Below are positions 35,082 to 43,685 of a stretch of DNA of 64,000 nucleotides, one piece after another (position 1 is the stretch's first letter; each line of letters begins with the position of its first letter). The translations under genes and the position numbers were made by a program. The stretch is from NCBI RefSeq assembly GCF_001591145.1, contig NZ_BCUF01000005.1, positions 1-64,000 on the forward strand. The letters run 5' to 3'. The DNA comes from Vibrio harveyi NBRC 15634 = ATCC 14126 = KCTC 12724 (lineage in GTDB: Bacteria; Pseudomonadota; Gammaproteobacteria; Enterobacterales; Vibrionaceae). The notes under the pieces were generated by a model. That model was given only the letters and a program-made list of their open reading frames with translations. It had not been told where the DNA came from and did no database searches.

Positions 35082-36677
35082 TTAGTGCTGATCAATCAGT
35101 TTGAATGTGTCGGATTGTTTGTCTTTTTTGTTGTTTTCTTCGTGGTGATAGCGACCCGTTTTAAGCACGCTTGGTCCACGTTTGGCAAACTTCACCATCA
35201 AGAACATTTCTACAATCAAGAACGCTGTGTAGAGTACATAAACAAAGCCGAGCGAAATCCAAATGTCACTTGGTGCGAGGTTAGATACCGCCATATTGAC
35301 CGGAAGTACCTCACCAATTGCCCATGGTTGACGTCCGTATTCGGCAACGAACCAACCTGCTTCACAAGCTATAAAAGGCAATGGAATCGCCCATAGTGCC
35401 GCTCTCAATAACCAAGGGCTCGAACCCAATTTTCTGCGGCAGACTTGGACGAAAGACAAACCGATAATGGAGAACATTAATACCCCACACGCCACCATGA
35501 TTCGGAAGCTCCAGAACAGTGGTGCCACTTGAGGAATCGTATCTTGCGCCGCTTGCTTGATTTGGCTTTCAGTCGCATCGGTGACGTTCTCGGTGTATTT
35601 CTTCAAGAGCAGACCGTAGCCGAGGTCTTTCTTCATCTCATCGAATTGAGCGATGTTTTCAGGGCTGTCGTTACCTGCGCGAAGTTCCTCTAGCATGCCG
35701 TAAGCTTGGATACCATCGCGGATACGATCTTCGTTCTGCGCCATCAGATCGCGTAAGCCCATCACAGGTTCATCCAGCGATCGAGTCGCGATGATCCCCA
35801 TTAGATATGGAATCTTAATGGCGTAGTCGGTTTCCATGGTTTCTTGGTTTGGTAAGCCAAATAGCGTGAACGAGGCGGGTGCTTCTTCGGTGTGCCATTC
35901 GGACTCAATTGCCGCGAGTTTTACCTGTTGCACGTCACCAAGCTCGTAACCTGATTCATCACCCAGCATCAATGTCGACACAATCGCCGCCATGCCAAAT
36001 GCGGACGCCACCGCAAACGAACGGCGAGCGAAAGAGATATCTCGGCCTTTGAGTAAGTAGTAAGCACTGATGCCCATCACAAACAAAGCACCTGTGGTGT
36101 AACCGGCAGCCACGGTATGAACGAACTTGACTTGCGTGACGGGGTTAAATACCACATCAGCAAAGTTGATCATTTCCATTCTCATGGTCTGGTAATTGAA
36201 CTCTGCGCCGACTGGATTTTGCATCCAGCCATTCGCCATCAAAATCCACAACCCAGAGAAGTTAGAACCTAGCGCTGTCAGCCAAGTGACCGACAAGTGT
36301 TGGCGTTTTGACAATCGATCCCAACCGAAGAAGAACATGCCGACTAAGGTGGATTCGAGGAAGAAGGCAATCAAGGCTTCGATGGCAAGCGGTGCCCCGA
36401 AAATATCGCCCACATAGTGAGAGTAATACGCCCAGTTGGTACCAAATTGAAACTCCATGGTAAGACCGGTCGCCACGCCCACGGCAAAGTTAATCCCGAA
36501 TAACTTACCCCAGAACTTGGTCATGTCCTTGTAGATGGTTTTCCCCGTCATGACGTACAAAGACTCCATAACAGCCAGCAAGAAAGACAAACCTATGGTC
36601 AGTGGGACGAATATAAAGTGATAGAGTGCGGTACTAGCGAACTGAAACCGCGACAGATCAACGACATCTGCAAACAT
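35082..36677 (-). CDS. cydA: Cytochrome bd ubiquinol oxidase subunit I
   Basis: A 531-residue subunit of long Q-loop type. His20 in [14 protein letters not shown] corresponds to E. coli His19 (heme ligand); the second heme His is in [23 protein letters not shown] begins the Q-loop, and [12 protein letters not shown] is present. It reduces O2 with high affinity and needs no copper. AAGGAGT is the ribosome site, with a stable hairpin just upstream. It follows the RiPP operon's DoxX gene by 89 bases on the same strand. Confidence 0.96.
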   Translation of the reverse strand: MFADVVDLSRFQFASTALYHFIFVPLTIGLSFLLAVMESLYVMTGKTIYKDMTKFWGKLFGINFAVGVATGLTMEFQFGTNWAYYSHYVGDIFGAPLAIEALIAFFLESTLVGMFFFGWDRLSKRQHLSVTWLTALGSNFSGLWILMANGWMQNPVGAEFNYQTMRMEMINFADVVFNPVTQVKFVHTVAAGYTTGALFVMGISAYYLLKGRDISFARRSFAVASAFGMAAIVSTLMLGDESGYELGDVQQVKLAAIESEWHTEEAPASFTLFGLPNQETMETDYAIKIPYLMGIIATRSLDEPVMGLRDLMAQNEDRIRDGIQAYGMLEELRAGNDSPENIAQFDEMKKDLGYGLLLKKYTENVTDATESQIKQAAQDTIPQVAPLFWSFRIMVACGVLMFSIIGLSFVQVCRRKLGSSPWLLRAALWAIPLPFIACEAGWFVAEYGRQPWAIGEVLPVNMAVSNLAPSDIWISLGFVYVLYTAFLIVEMFLMVKFAKRGPSVLKTGRYHHEENNKKDKQSDTFKLIDQH

Positions 36678-36688
36678 AAGGACTCCTT

Positions 36689-36708
36689 CCCGCTACCAGA
36701 GTAGCGGG
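36689..36708 (-). promoter_or_regulatory. Hairpin before the cydA ribosome site
   Basis: Perfect 8-base arms CCCGCTAC and GTAGCGGG with a 4-base loop sit 11 bases from the cydA start. No T-run follows, so it is more likely an mRNA processing or stability element between doxX and cydA than a terminator. Confidence 0.5.
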
Positions 36709-36766
36709 TTAGATAAGGTTATTATTAGTCTGTTTAATTAAGCGTTAAAGCTTGGGTGCACTTGAA

Positions 36767-37366
36767 TTACGCCTTTGCTGGTATGCGAGAGAAAGGTTTT
36801 CTCAACCAGTAATCCAAGCTTACATAGCGACCACCGCCGTAGAAGAACAGCACCAGCAACATCACAAAGTAGGTGGCTGCGAACTCCATACCGTTGTTGA
36901 GCATTACTGGGTCGCCCAATTCGGTGATGTAGTTGTATCGACCTGGGAAGTTGGTTGCTAACCATTCAATAAAGCCGTTCAAACGTACCGTTGCTTCCAT
37001 GCCGCTGGTGGCGATGGCATCCCAACCGTGTTTCCAGTGCACCATTGCGCTCGCAACGCTCATCAAGAAAATCATCGGAATCGACATCACTCGAGTAAAC
37101 AAACCCAAAGCGATACAAATACAGCCAAGCACTTCCGTACCTGCGGCAAGAAACGCTAACAACTCGGGAAATGGTAAGTTCAAACCTCCATCTGCGGTGG
37201 ACGCGCCAAACCACGCGACGGTGCCAGAGAAGCCCAGCACCTTAGAGCGAGCGCCAACGAAAATGACCGGAATGAGGTAGAGACGAATCGCAAGCAACGC
37301 TAAGTAATCGTATCTTTTGCATTTCTCGACGAGACCGTCGAACCAATTGAGGGCTGACTTAATCAT
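36767..37366 (-). CDS. DoxX-family membrane protein (HvfD-like)
   Basis: A 199-residue protein with four helices (about 20-38, 68-88, 92-112 and 150-172). RLYLIPVIFVGARSKVLG and the FPELLAFLAAGTEVLGCICIALGLFTR block are typical of DoxX proteins. DoxX members close many DUF692/DUF2063 operons and correspond to HvfD. It overlaps the DUF2063 gene by 4 bases (ATGA-type), so it is translationally coupled. A quinone- or redox-linked role is possible but unproven. Confidence 0.85.
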   Translation of the reverse strand: MIKSALNWFDGLVEKCKRYDYLALLAIRLYLIPVIFVGARSKVLGFSGTVAWFGASTADGGLNLPFPELLAFLAAGTEVLGCICIALGLFTRVMSIPMIFLMSVASAMVHWKHGWDAIATSGMEATVRLNGFIEWLATNFPGRYNYITELGDPVMLNNGMEFAATYFVMLLVLFFYGGGRYVSLDYWLRKPFSRIPAKA

Positions 37367-38094
37367 AATTTTTCTCCTGAAGGGCGGACGCTGACGAGTC
37401 CTAGTTCACTGAAGTGTTGAGCCCACTCCATGAAACTGAATCTGGCGAGTTGCTGAGCAATCATTTGTTGTAGTTGCGCCAGAGTCAGGTTTGGTTGCTG
37501 TTGTAATAGCTGAATCAATGCGACATCCACTTCTCTGAGCTTTTGCGATATCACATGATGTTGTGAGTTCCGAAACACGCCATAAAACACAGGGTGACGC
37601 CTGTCAGTTAGGAAAGTCACGGAGTCTTGATGCAGCAAGAAAGGCACTTCTAGCAGCCTTAATGTTGGGTTGAGTTGCAGCACTTGGTTCTCTTCTAGTA
37701 TCGGATTCGATGAAGAAGTGAATGCCGCGACTAAGGTGTCAATTTCTACATTGAACGCCACCCATTCATATTCCAACAACGCCATCTGATCGGCAGAAAT
37801 AGAGCTAGAGTCTTGATGCACTTTCTGCTGCAAAAATTGAACAAACTCGGTGGCAATATGATGAAACTCAGGCTCGGATGCGCCATGCATCACCACAAAG
37901 TCATCCACCATGCGCTCAAGTTGTTCATCAGCGAACTGCGAAGAAAATAGAGGGAACGTATTCGCAACGACACCCAAGATGTTGTCGCGGATAAATTCGC
38001 TATATCGACACAGCGCATGCTGATTCATAGGCGTGCGAATTAGAGCCGTTAGGGACTCGGTTTGCGCGCGCATTTTGCTCGGAGGATTAAGCAT
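37363..38094 (-). CDS. DUF2063 RiPP-maturation partner (HvfC/BufC-like)
   Basis: A 243-residue protein from the ATG at 38094, which overlaps the DUF692 stop by 8 bases; the longer frame only mirrors DUF692. The N-terminal helical DUF2063 domain (about 10-110) has YSEFIRDNILGVVANTFPLFSSQF; the C-terminal part (about 140-240) is winged-helix-like and ends LARFSFMEWAQHFSELGLV. These proteins form heterodimers with DUF692 enzymes and present the precursor peptide. Confidence 0.85.
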   Translation of the reverse strand: MLNPPSKMRAQTESLTALIRTPMNQHALCRYSEFIRDNILGVVANTFPLFSSQFADEQLERMVDDFVVMHGASEPEFHHIATEFVQFLQQKVHQDSSSISADQMALLEYEWVAFNVEIDTLVAAFTSSSNPILEENQVLQLNPTLRLLEVPFLLHQDSVTFLTDRRHPVFYGVFRNSQHHVISQKLREVDVALIQLLQQQPNLTLAQLQQMIAQQLARFSFMEWAQHFSELGLVSVRPSGEKL

Positions 38095-38953
38095 TGAGCA
38101 CCTCCTTACATAAAACTTCGAGGGTTTGGCTGAAATCCAAGATCTCGCCATGAATGCTGCGAAGCTCTTCAGCCAGAACAAGCAGCGACGGCACATTGTG
38201 GTCGCGCTCAAGAAGCAAAGGCTTGCTACCATGCACCGAGTAGGTGTAACGAGCCAGATCAATCACTTCATCAGGCACTGGTTTACCATGGGTATCGAGC
38301 AAGAAGTCATCACGCTCTTTCAGGTGACCCGCAATGTGGTAATAACGAATCGCGTCGCTTGGTAAAGTGCTCAGCATGTCGTACGGGCAGAAATGATGAT
38401 TTCGGCTGTTGACGAACACATTGTTGATGTCGATAAGCAGCTCACATCCACTTCGGTCACTCACTTCAGCGATGAACTCGTCCTCTGGTATTTCATGTCC
38501 GTAATCGTGGTAGTAAGAGATATTCTCTAACGCCAATGGACGCTGAATAATGTCTTGCACGCGTTGAATGCGTTCGACCAAATACGGAATGTTCTCTTTA
38601 TGTCGAGGGATCGGAAGCAGTTCATACAAATAGCCCTGATTGTCTCTAGAGAAACTCAGATGTTCGCTATAGATGTCGATATTAAATTCATCGAGAAAGC
38701 GTGCGACGTCTCGTACAAAAGACTCGTTTAACGGTTGGCAATCACCAATCGATAAGCTCAAGCCATGAGCGACAAGCGGATAATATTTCGCAATGTCTTG
38801 CAGCTGTTCACGTTTCAAGCCGCCAATATTCATCCAGTTTTCCGGTGCTAATTCGAGGAAATCGATATCTGGGTGCTCGGGCAACTGACACAGCAAATCA
38901 ACGTGTTCGCTGCGCAGCCCAATCCCTTTTGATGTATCGGTTATTGTCCGCAT
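38087..38953 (-). CDS. DUF692 multinuclear iron enzyme (HvfB/BufB-like)
   Basis: A 288-residue TIM-barrel enzyme. Iron-ligand motifs visible in order: ELAPENW (about 35-41), VAHGLSLSIG (62-71), SEHLSF (95-100), ALENISYY (140-147), LIDINNVFVN (about 172-181), YYHIAGH and LERDHNVP. DUF692 (MbnB, TglH, HvfB) enzymes oxidise cysteines of precursor peptides to oxazolone/thioamide or 5-thiooxazole groups. It overlaps the precursor gene by 13 bases. Most likely it modifies the adjacent Cys-rich peptide. Confidence 0.92.
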   Translation of the reverse strand: MRTITDTSKGIGLRSEHVDLLCQLPEHPDIDFLELAPENWMNIGGLKREQLQDIAKYYPLVAHGLSLSIGDCQPLNESFVRDVARFLDEFNIDIYSEHLSFSRDNQGYLYELLPIPRHKENIPYLVERIQRVQDIIQRPLALENISYYHDYGHEIPEDEFIAEVSDRSGCELLIDINNVFVNSRNHHFCPYDMLSTLPSDAIRYYHIAGHLKERDDFLLDTHGKPVPDEVIDLARYTYSVHGSKPLLLERDHNVPSLLVLAEELRSIHGEILDFSQTLEVLCKEVLNA

Positions 38954-39255
38954 ACGCCACCTGTTACTTTGCTTTTGGTGAGTTTGATGGTTTCTTCTGA
39001 AGGGTTAATACCTTCGCCAGTCACGCCACATTTGCCGTCACGAGCGCGTACCAAGCGACCTTGTGGATCGTTCTTTAGTTCTTGTTTCTCAAAGCGTTTC
39101 TCTGTACCACATTTACCAGCCGCACACTTACCGCCATGTTGAGAGCTGGATTGAGCCTCTACGGGAGCTTCTGTGGGTGCATCGGCAAACGCCATGCCTG
39201 AGTTCAAAGTAATGACAGACGTCATCGCGATAGATAGAGCAAGTTTATTGTTCAT
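38941..39255 (-). CDS. Cys-rich RiPP precursor, HvfA/bufferin-like
   Basis: A 104-residue exported peptide. Signal peptide 1-24 (GMAFA-D), an acidic Pro/Ala/Gln spacer (25-40), then four cysteines: GGKC44, AGKCG (47-50, C49), DGKCG (73-77, C76) and GVCG (C102). The G-K-C-G units match the EGKCG repeats of HvfA-type precursors. They are spread further apart than in typical tandem repeats. Expected product: a copper-binding, DUF692-modified periplasmic peptide. It overlaps the MBL gene upstream by 11 bases. Confidence 0.8.
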   Translation of the reverse strand: MNNKLALSIAMTSVITLNSGMAFADAPTEAPVEAQSSSQHGGKCAAGKCGTEKRFEKQELKNDPQGRLVRARDGKCGVTGEGINPSEETIKLTKSKVTGGVCGQ

Positions 39256-40201
39256 GAGACATCTCCTTCGCTGCGCTCATTGGGTAGCTAGATAAATCGT
39301 GACCAGCAATAACTTGACCGTGGTAGTACTCTTTAACGATCTTGATGGAAGCTGGTTTGAGTTTTAGACCTAAGCCCATCCAGTGGTTAAGCACCAAAAG
39401 TTTTGGATTCACTTCTGCGGCGATCTTGCCGACAACCGATGGCTTAGCGTGCATAAACGATGAGACTTCGTCGGCTTCTTCATGAATAGCTAATGGCATC
39501 AATAAGATGTCTGCACCTTTAGCGAAGTCGATGAAGTCAGGGTTACTGCCGTTTTGGTCAGCGGAAATCACCATCACGCCTTCGGCACTTTCGATTCGAA
39601 AAGCGAGACAAGGAACGTCGCCGTGTGGGATACCCAGTGCGTAAATGGTTAACCCATCTTGCTCGTACACCTTGGTGCCTTGGGAAGTTTTGTATGGCAC
39701 ATCGGTAATGGTGACAGGGAACAAGCCATCGCTGCCATCAAACAAACCGTTCAGATATGCGTACGCGCCTTCATCACCGTCGAAAAGCGCTTTCATGTAA
39801 CCAGTCAAGCTAGGAAATGCAGAGCCCGCTTCTGGACCCGCGATATCGAGAGGATCTTCACGATCAAAGAAGTATCCCCCTTTTAGCAGGGCTGGAACGT
39901 CGGCAACGTGGTCGGTGTGAAAGTGACTTAAACCAAGGAAATCTAAGTCTTCCAGTTTGCCGCCCGCCTGCCCAAAACGCAGATAGACACCACCACCGGC
40001 ATCGATCATCACGCGTGATTTTCCTTTCCACCAAACCAGTTCACCAGACGAGGCACGAAGGTCATCAGAGATTGGTCCGCCAGAACCAAGAAGTTGCAAA
40101 GTAAAATCTTTGTCTAGCGGTTCGAGAGAGAGTGCGTAACTGTTGGCGGCTCCGAGAGATAACCCCAGAGCCAGCACTAACGCTTTTAAAGGCTGTTTCA
40201 T
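39245..40201 (-). CDS. Periplasmic metallo-beta-lactamase-fold hydrolase
   Basis: A 318-residue protein with a signal peptide (1-23, SYA-L). The dinuclear metal motif HFHTDH is at 93-98; further candidate ligands are His in GIPHGD, Asp in ISADQNG and His in IAGHDLSS. It is thus a complete MBL fold, arylsulfatase/lactonase-like rather than a penicillin-active type. It is first in the RiPP operon and its stop overlaps the precursor start, unusual company for HvfABCD genes. Possible roles are ester/lactone hydrolysis or peptide trimming in the periplasm. Confidence 0.82.
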   Translation of the reverse strand: MKQPLKALVLALGLSLGAANSYALSLEPLDKDFTLQLLGSGGPISDDLRASSGELVWWKGKSRVMIDAGGGVYLRFGQAGGKLEDLDFLGLSHFHTDHVADVPALLKGGYFFDREDPLDIAGPEAGSAFPSLTGYMKALFDGDEGAYAYLNGLFDGSDGLFPVTITDVPYKTSQGTKVYEQDGLTIYALGIPHGDVPCLAFRIESAEGVMVISADQNGSNPDFIDFAKGADILLMPLAIHEEADEVSSFMHAKPSVVGKIAAEVNPKLLVLNHWMGLGLKLKPASIKIVKEYYHGQVIAGHDLSSYPMSAAKEMSHEQ

Positions 40202-40547
40202 ATCAAATACCTATGAGTTTGATTTTTCTTATTTATTTCCTTTGGGTGAGCATCCAAAGAAGTGTTGAAGAGGCAGGAAAAACGATTTGTTTTTGATGTC
40301 CGTCAAAGCACGGGAATAAGATATCCAATATGAATGGTTAATTATATCTAGTAATTTTAAAGTTTCGTTCAGGTAAATTGAACGTTATTAGTTTGAGCTG
40401 AACAAGCATCGGAATGTAAAAAGGCACCGTGAAAGGTGCCTTTTATTTGTGTTTTGTAAGAACAATCAGGGCATGCATTGTCGCTTTACAATGAAACCGA
40501 TAAGCTGTTTGGCACCTTGCCAAAATCGCAATGTTAGGAAGCGCATC
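40202..40547. other. 346-base divergent region between RiPP operon and phzF
   Basis: Contains an inverted repeat at 40240-40259 (CTTTGG/CCAAAG) near the RiPP operon start, a terminator at 40419-40448 pointing towards phzF with no gene before it, a TACAAT -10-like element at 40486-40491 and a small hairpin TTGGC/GCCAA near 40508. No coding sequence is supported. Confidence 0.5.
40419..40448 (+). terminator. Orphan intrinsic terminator upstream of phzF
   Basis: Arms AAAAGGCACC and GGTGCCTTTT, 6-base loop, then ATTT. Both flanking genes point away from or begin after it, so it must end a noncoding transcript or attenuate phzF. Confidence 0.75.
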
Positions 40548-41348
40548 ATGGATCTCGATATCTACCAAGTGGACTCTTTCACCACCGAACCTTTTAAAGG
40601 AAACCCTGCCGGAGTTTGCCTTTCACAAGAACCTTTACCAGAAGCATTGATGTTCTCTATCGCTGAAGAAATGGCGGTATCAGAAACCGCTTTTCTCTGT
40701 TTGAAAGACATGCGACTGCGTTGGTTCACACCTAAAGTCGAAGTGGCGCTATGCGGTCATGGCACATTAGCTACAGCGCAAATCTTAAAAGAACAAGGAT
40801 TAGCAAAGGTTGGCGATACCATTGCCTTTCAAACCCTCTCAGGTGAGTTACATGCAAAAGTAAACCAGTCGACGATTGAGCTCGATTTTCCTGCTACTCA
40901 GTTTGAAATGGATGTTGAACAAGACATCGCATTGCTAGCAGGACTTGGATTGAAAGCAAAGCAAGTGGTTTCTTATGCTCAATTTGACAGCAAAGGCTTT
41001 ATTGAAGTCGACAATGAAAAAACCGTGTTGGAACTCGAGCCTAACTTTGACGCATTAAAGAACATTCAAGGGCGTGGTGTGGTGGTAACTGCTCAATCGA
41101 ATTCTCCGGATCTCGACTTTATCTCGCGCTACTTCGCCCCCTGGGTGGGCGTGAATGAAGATCCTGTCACAGGCTCAGCCCACTGCGCACTGACTCAGTT
41201 TTGGTCGCAAAAACTCGGTCAAAATCAGTTCCGCGCTTATCAAGCCTCAGCCCGCGGTGGACATTTACAAACCGAACTGTTAGAGAACGGACGCATTAAA
41301 CTGATTGGCTCCGCAAAGACGGTAATCAGCGGAAAACTAAAGGTATAA
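40548..41348 (+). CDS. PhzF-family isomerase/epimerase
   Basis: A 266-residue protein from the ATG at 40548 (TTAGGAAG upstream). The diaminopimelate-epimerase-like fold shows IYQVDSFTTEPFKGNPAGVCL and the catalytic Glu in MAVSETAFL (about residue 46). ALCGHGTLA and DPVTGSAHCAL are the paired Gly-rich motifs of the two half-domains. PhzF homologues isomerise small acids; only some act in phenazine synthesis, and no other phenazine gene is present. It is followed by a glyoxalase-fold gene after 4 bases. Confidence 0.88.
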   Translation: MDLDIYQVDSFTTEPFKGNPAGVCLSQEPLPEALMFSIAEEMAVSETAFLCLKDMRLRWFTPKVEVALCGHGTLATAQILKEQGLAKVGDTIAFQTLSGELHAKVNQSTIELDFPATQFEMDVEQDIALLAGLGLKAKQVVSYAQFDSKGFIEVDNEKTVLELEPNFDALKNIQGRGVVVTAQSNSPDLDFISRYFAPWVGVNEDPVTGSAHCALTQFWSQKLGQNQFRAYQASARGGHLQTELLENGRIKLIGSAKTVISGKLKV

Positions 41349-41352
41349 CGCG

Positions 41353-41772
41353 ATGAAACAATCCATTATCCATATTGCTTTGGTCGTAAAAGATTACGAT
41401 GAAGCGATAGACTTTTATGTGAATAAGCTGAAGTTTGAGCTGATGGAAGATACGTACCAACCAGAGCAAGATAAGCGCTGGGTTGTGGTTTCTCCACCGG
41501 GTTCTAATGGTGTGACATTATTGCTAGCCAAAGCGTCTAAGCCAGAGCAGCATGACTTCATCGGTAATCAAACTGGTGGACGGGTATTCCTATTCTTGAA
41601 CACCGATGACTTCTGGCGCGACTACAACCGAATGGTAGAGCTGGGCATTCAGTTTGTTCGCCCGCCAACGGAGCAGGACTACGGCACAGTCGCTGTATTT
41701 GAAGATCTCTATGGCAACCTGTGGGACTTACTAGAGATGAGTCCAAGCCACCCAATGGCTTCGCGTTCATAG
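41353..41772 (+). CDS. VOC/glyoxalase-fold protein
   Basis: A 139-residue vicinal-oxygen-chelate protein. HIALVVKDYDEAIDFYVNKLKFEL supplies the first metal His, the second half has VAVFEDLYGNLWDLLE with the C-terminal Glu. It resembles bleomycin-resistance/glyoxalase-like enzymes of unknown substrate. It is cotranscribed with phzF and closed by a terminator at 41795. Confidence 0.85.
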   Translation: MKQSIIHIALVVKDYDEAIDFYVNKLKFELMEDTYQPEQDKRWVVVSPPGSNGVTLLLAKASKPEQHDFIGNQTGGRVFLFLNTDDFWRDYNRMVELGIQFVRPPTEQDYGTVAVFEDLYGNLWDLLEMSPSHPMASRS

Positions 41773-41794
41773 ATTCATACTAATTGATATTAAC

Positions 41795-41819
41795 AGCGTC
41801 TTTCGGGACGCTTTTTTGT
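41795..41819 (+). terminator. Intrinsic terminator after the VOC gene
   Basis: Arms AGCGTC and GACGCT, 6-base loop TTTCGG, then a TTTTTTG run. Confidence 0.88.
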
Positions 41820-41998
41820 TTTGGGCATTTGCCCCTTCCGTTTCTTCCCAATGTGCTTCACTTTGCTTATCAGCTTAATTCTCAAATTGATAATGGCATT
41901 TTAGTCAATATAACTTGTTGTTTTTAAATAAGGTGTTTTCGGCATCATATTTGCGTTAACCCTCTACGACCAACGATTCAGTTGATGAGGGGAATAAT

Positions 41999-43672
41999 AT
42001 GAAAGCAGGGAAACTTATTGCGCTAACCAGTTGTTGCGTATCGATGTCCGGATACGCACTCACTACCAGTGATTTATCGTTCGAATCAGGCAGCGACAAT
42101 TCAAATTACACCATCAAGGGTAAACCACTTGAGACCATTTCTATTGCGGATACTTTGCCTCAAGATACCCTGACGAATGTCTATTCGATGCTGCCAGAAG
42201 GTACTTACGTCAATACCGCATTTATCGCGCCGGACCGTTATTCTAATATCGACATCGATGATGAACTCAACGGTGCGGATTATGCGACAGCGTCTGTCAC
42301 TTTTTTAAACGAAGGGGCTGGGTATCGTAATTCTCTCGGGTATTTTGTTTATGACACTGACAACCCGCCAGCAAGCAAAGACGATATTGTCACTCATATG
42401 GTTATCTTCCCGAACGCATCCAAAGCGCCTGATGGGGATATGCAAGAAGGGGACACGATTGAACTTGATGTTCAACTGACCGCAGGACAAACCTTAGCTT
42501 TCTTTGTTATTCCAAATGGTTGGAGTGCAAGTACTTACAATAACATTCCGTATCTTGGTCCCTGGAATACGCCTTTCTACAGTCTATCCAGCTTGAATCC
42601 AGAAACGACCGCTAATTACCGTCGCCACAATGTCGCGTTCTTGGATACTGAGAACGAATTTTTAGTGCTTGGTTTTGAAGACATTCGCCGCCCAAGTGGT
42701 GATAACGACTTCAACGATTTGATCTTTACTGTGGATATTTCACCTTTCTCTGCGGTAGATGGCGTGAATACCGATGGCACGACCGACTCGAAATACGAAG
42801 TCTTGGTTCAAGAAAATGATCCGGAAGTCACAGTGACATCAGTTTACCCAAGCTCTGATACTTACGCGACGATGGCGTTCGAAGATCGCTGGCCGTTAAT
42901 GGGTGACTACGACTTCAACGATGTGGTGTGGCGCTATCGTGTAACCGAACTTTTGAATGGTCAACGTGAATTAAAGACCATTACCGTCGATTACACCCTG
43001 CAAGCCATGGGAGCAGGCTATTCCAATGGTTTTGCCGTGAATCTCCCTAATGTGGATTCGTCCAACGTAGCATCAGTAACGGTGACCAAAAATGGTCAAG
43101 CGGTGGAACATACGGTGCTTCAATCTGGCAGTGAAACAGTGTTGGTGGTATCTGAGAACTTAAGAGCGGAACTGGATGCACTCGGCGTTTTGACATCAGG
43201 TTGTACTTATTATCGTACTCAGAGCAATTGTTTGAATCAGCAAGCGACCGATATTCTCAGCTACCAAATGGTGGTTGAACTGACCACGCCAGTCGCACGA
43301 GACCAAGTCGGCTACCCGCCTTATGACTCATTCATCTTTGCGGCAGAAGGCACGTACCACGGTGACTTTGTCGCAACCTTCCCGGGGATGACGTGGCAAA
43401 CCCACCTTAAGTCGTTTTCTGGCACAAGCGAGATGAATAACGCTTTGTACAACTTGCATGACGATGACACGGGCGGTTCAGAATACTTCCTAACCAGTAA
43501 CAATATGCCTTGGGCAATCAACATTCGTGATGAATGGGATCACCCAACCGAGAATACTGACATCAGTCACGCCTACACAGGATTCCCAACATGGGTAACC
43601 AGCAGTGGCGAAACGGATACTGATTGGTACAAGACGGCAGCCAGCGGCAAAGCTATCTCAGCAACGGAATAA
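41999..43672 (+). CDS. LruC-domain secreted protein
   Basis: A 557-residue protein with a signal peptide (1-20, GYA-L). Two Asp/Asn-rich repeats stand out: GDNDFNDLIFTV (about 237-248, DUF4114-like) and GDYDFNDVVWRYRV (about 302-315), the latter introducing an LruC domain (about 275-550). Such domains are common in calcium-binding, surface or exported proteins of Vibrio and Bacteroidetes; function is not established. GAGGGGAATAAT precedes the start. A poly-Gly lipoprotein gene follows after 13 bases. Confidence 0.8.
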   Translation: MKAGKLIALTSCCVSMSGYALTTSDLSFESGSDNSNYTIKGKPLETISIADTLPQDTLTNVYSMLPEGTYVNTAFIAPDRYSNIDIDDELNGADYATASVTFLNEGAGYRNSLGYFVYDTDNPPASKDDIVTHMVIFPNASKAPDGDMQEGDTIELDVQLTAGQTLAFFVIPNGWSASTYNNIPYLGPWNTPFYSLSSLNPETTANYRRHNVAFLDTENEFLVLGFEDIRRPSGDNDFNDLIFTVDISPFSAVDGVNTDGTTDSKYEVLVQENDPEVTVTSVYPSSDTYATMAFEDRWPLMGDYDFNDVVWRYRVTELLNGQRELKTITVDYTLQAMGAGYSNGFAVNLPNVDSSNVASVTVTKNGQAVEHTVLQSGSETVLVVSENLRAELDALGVLTSGCTYYRTQSNCLNQQATDILSYQMVVELTTPVARDQVGYPPYDSFIFAAEGTYHGDFVATFPGMTWQTHLKSFSGTSEMNNALYNLHDDDTGGSEYFLTSNNMPWAINIRDEWDHPTENTDISHAYTGFPTWVTSSGETDTDWYKTAASGKAISATE

Positions 43673-43685
43673 CAAGGAGCATCAC

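Noticed and set aside
36730-36750. ArcA-box-like direct repeat before cydA (TGTTTAATTAAGCGTTAA)
   Set aside because: Repeat spacing is 12 rather than the usual 11 bases and the match is poor; AT-rich sequence gives such hits by chance.
37363-38262. Longer DUF2063 protein starting inside DUF692
   Set aside because: The extra 56 codons are an alternative frame of the DUF692 gene; the ATG at 38094 starts the recognised domain.
40449-40547. N-terminal extension of PhzF by 33 codons
   Set aside because: It would begin within the terminator tail and lacks a ribosome site; the conserved PhzF opening starts at 40548.
40548-41772. Phenazine biosynthesis locus
   Set aside because: Only a PhzF-fold isomerase and a VOC protein are present; no phzA/B/C/D/E/G genes are in the window.
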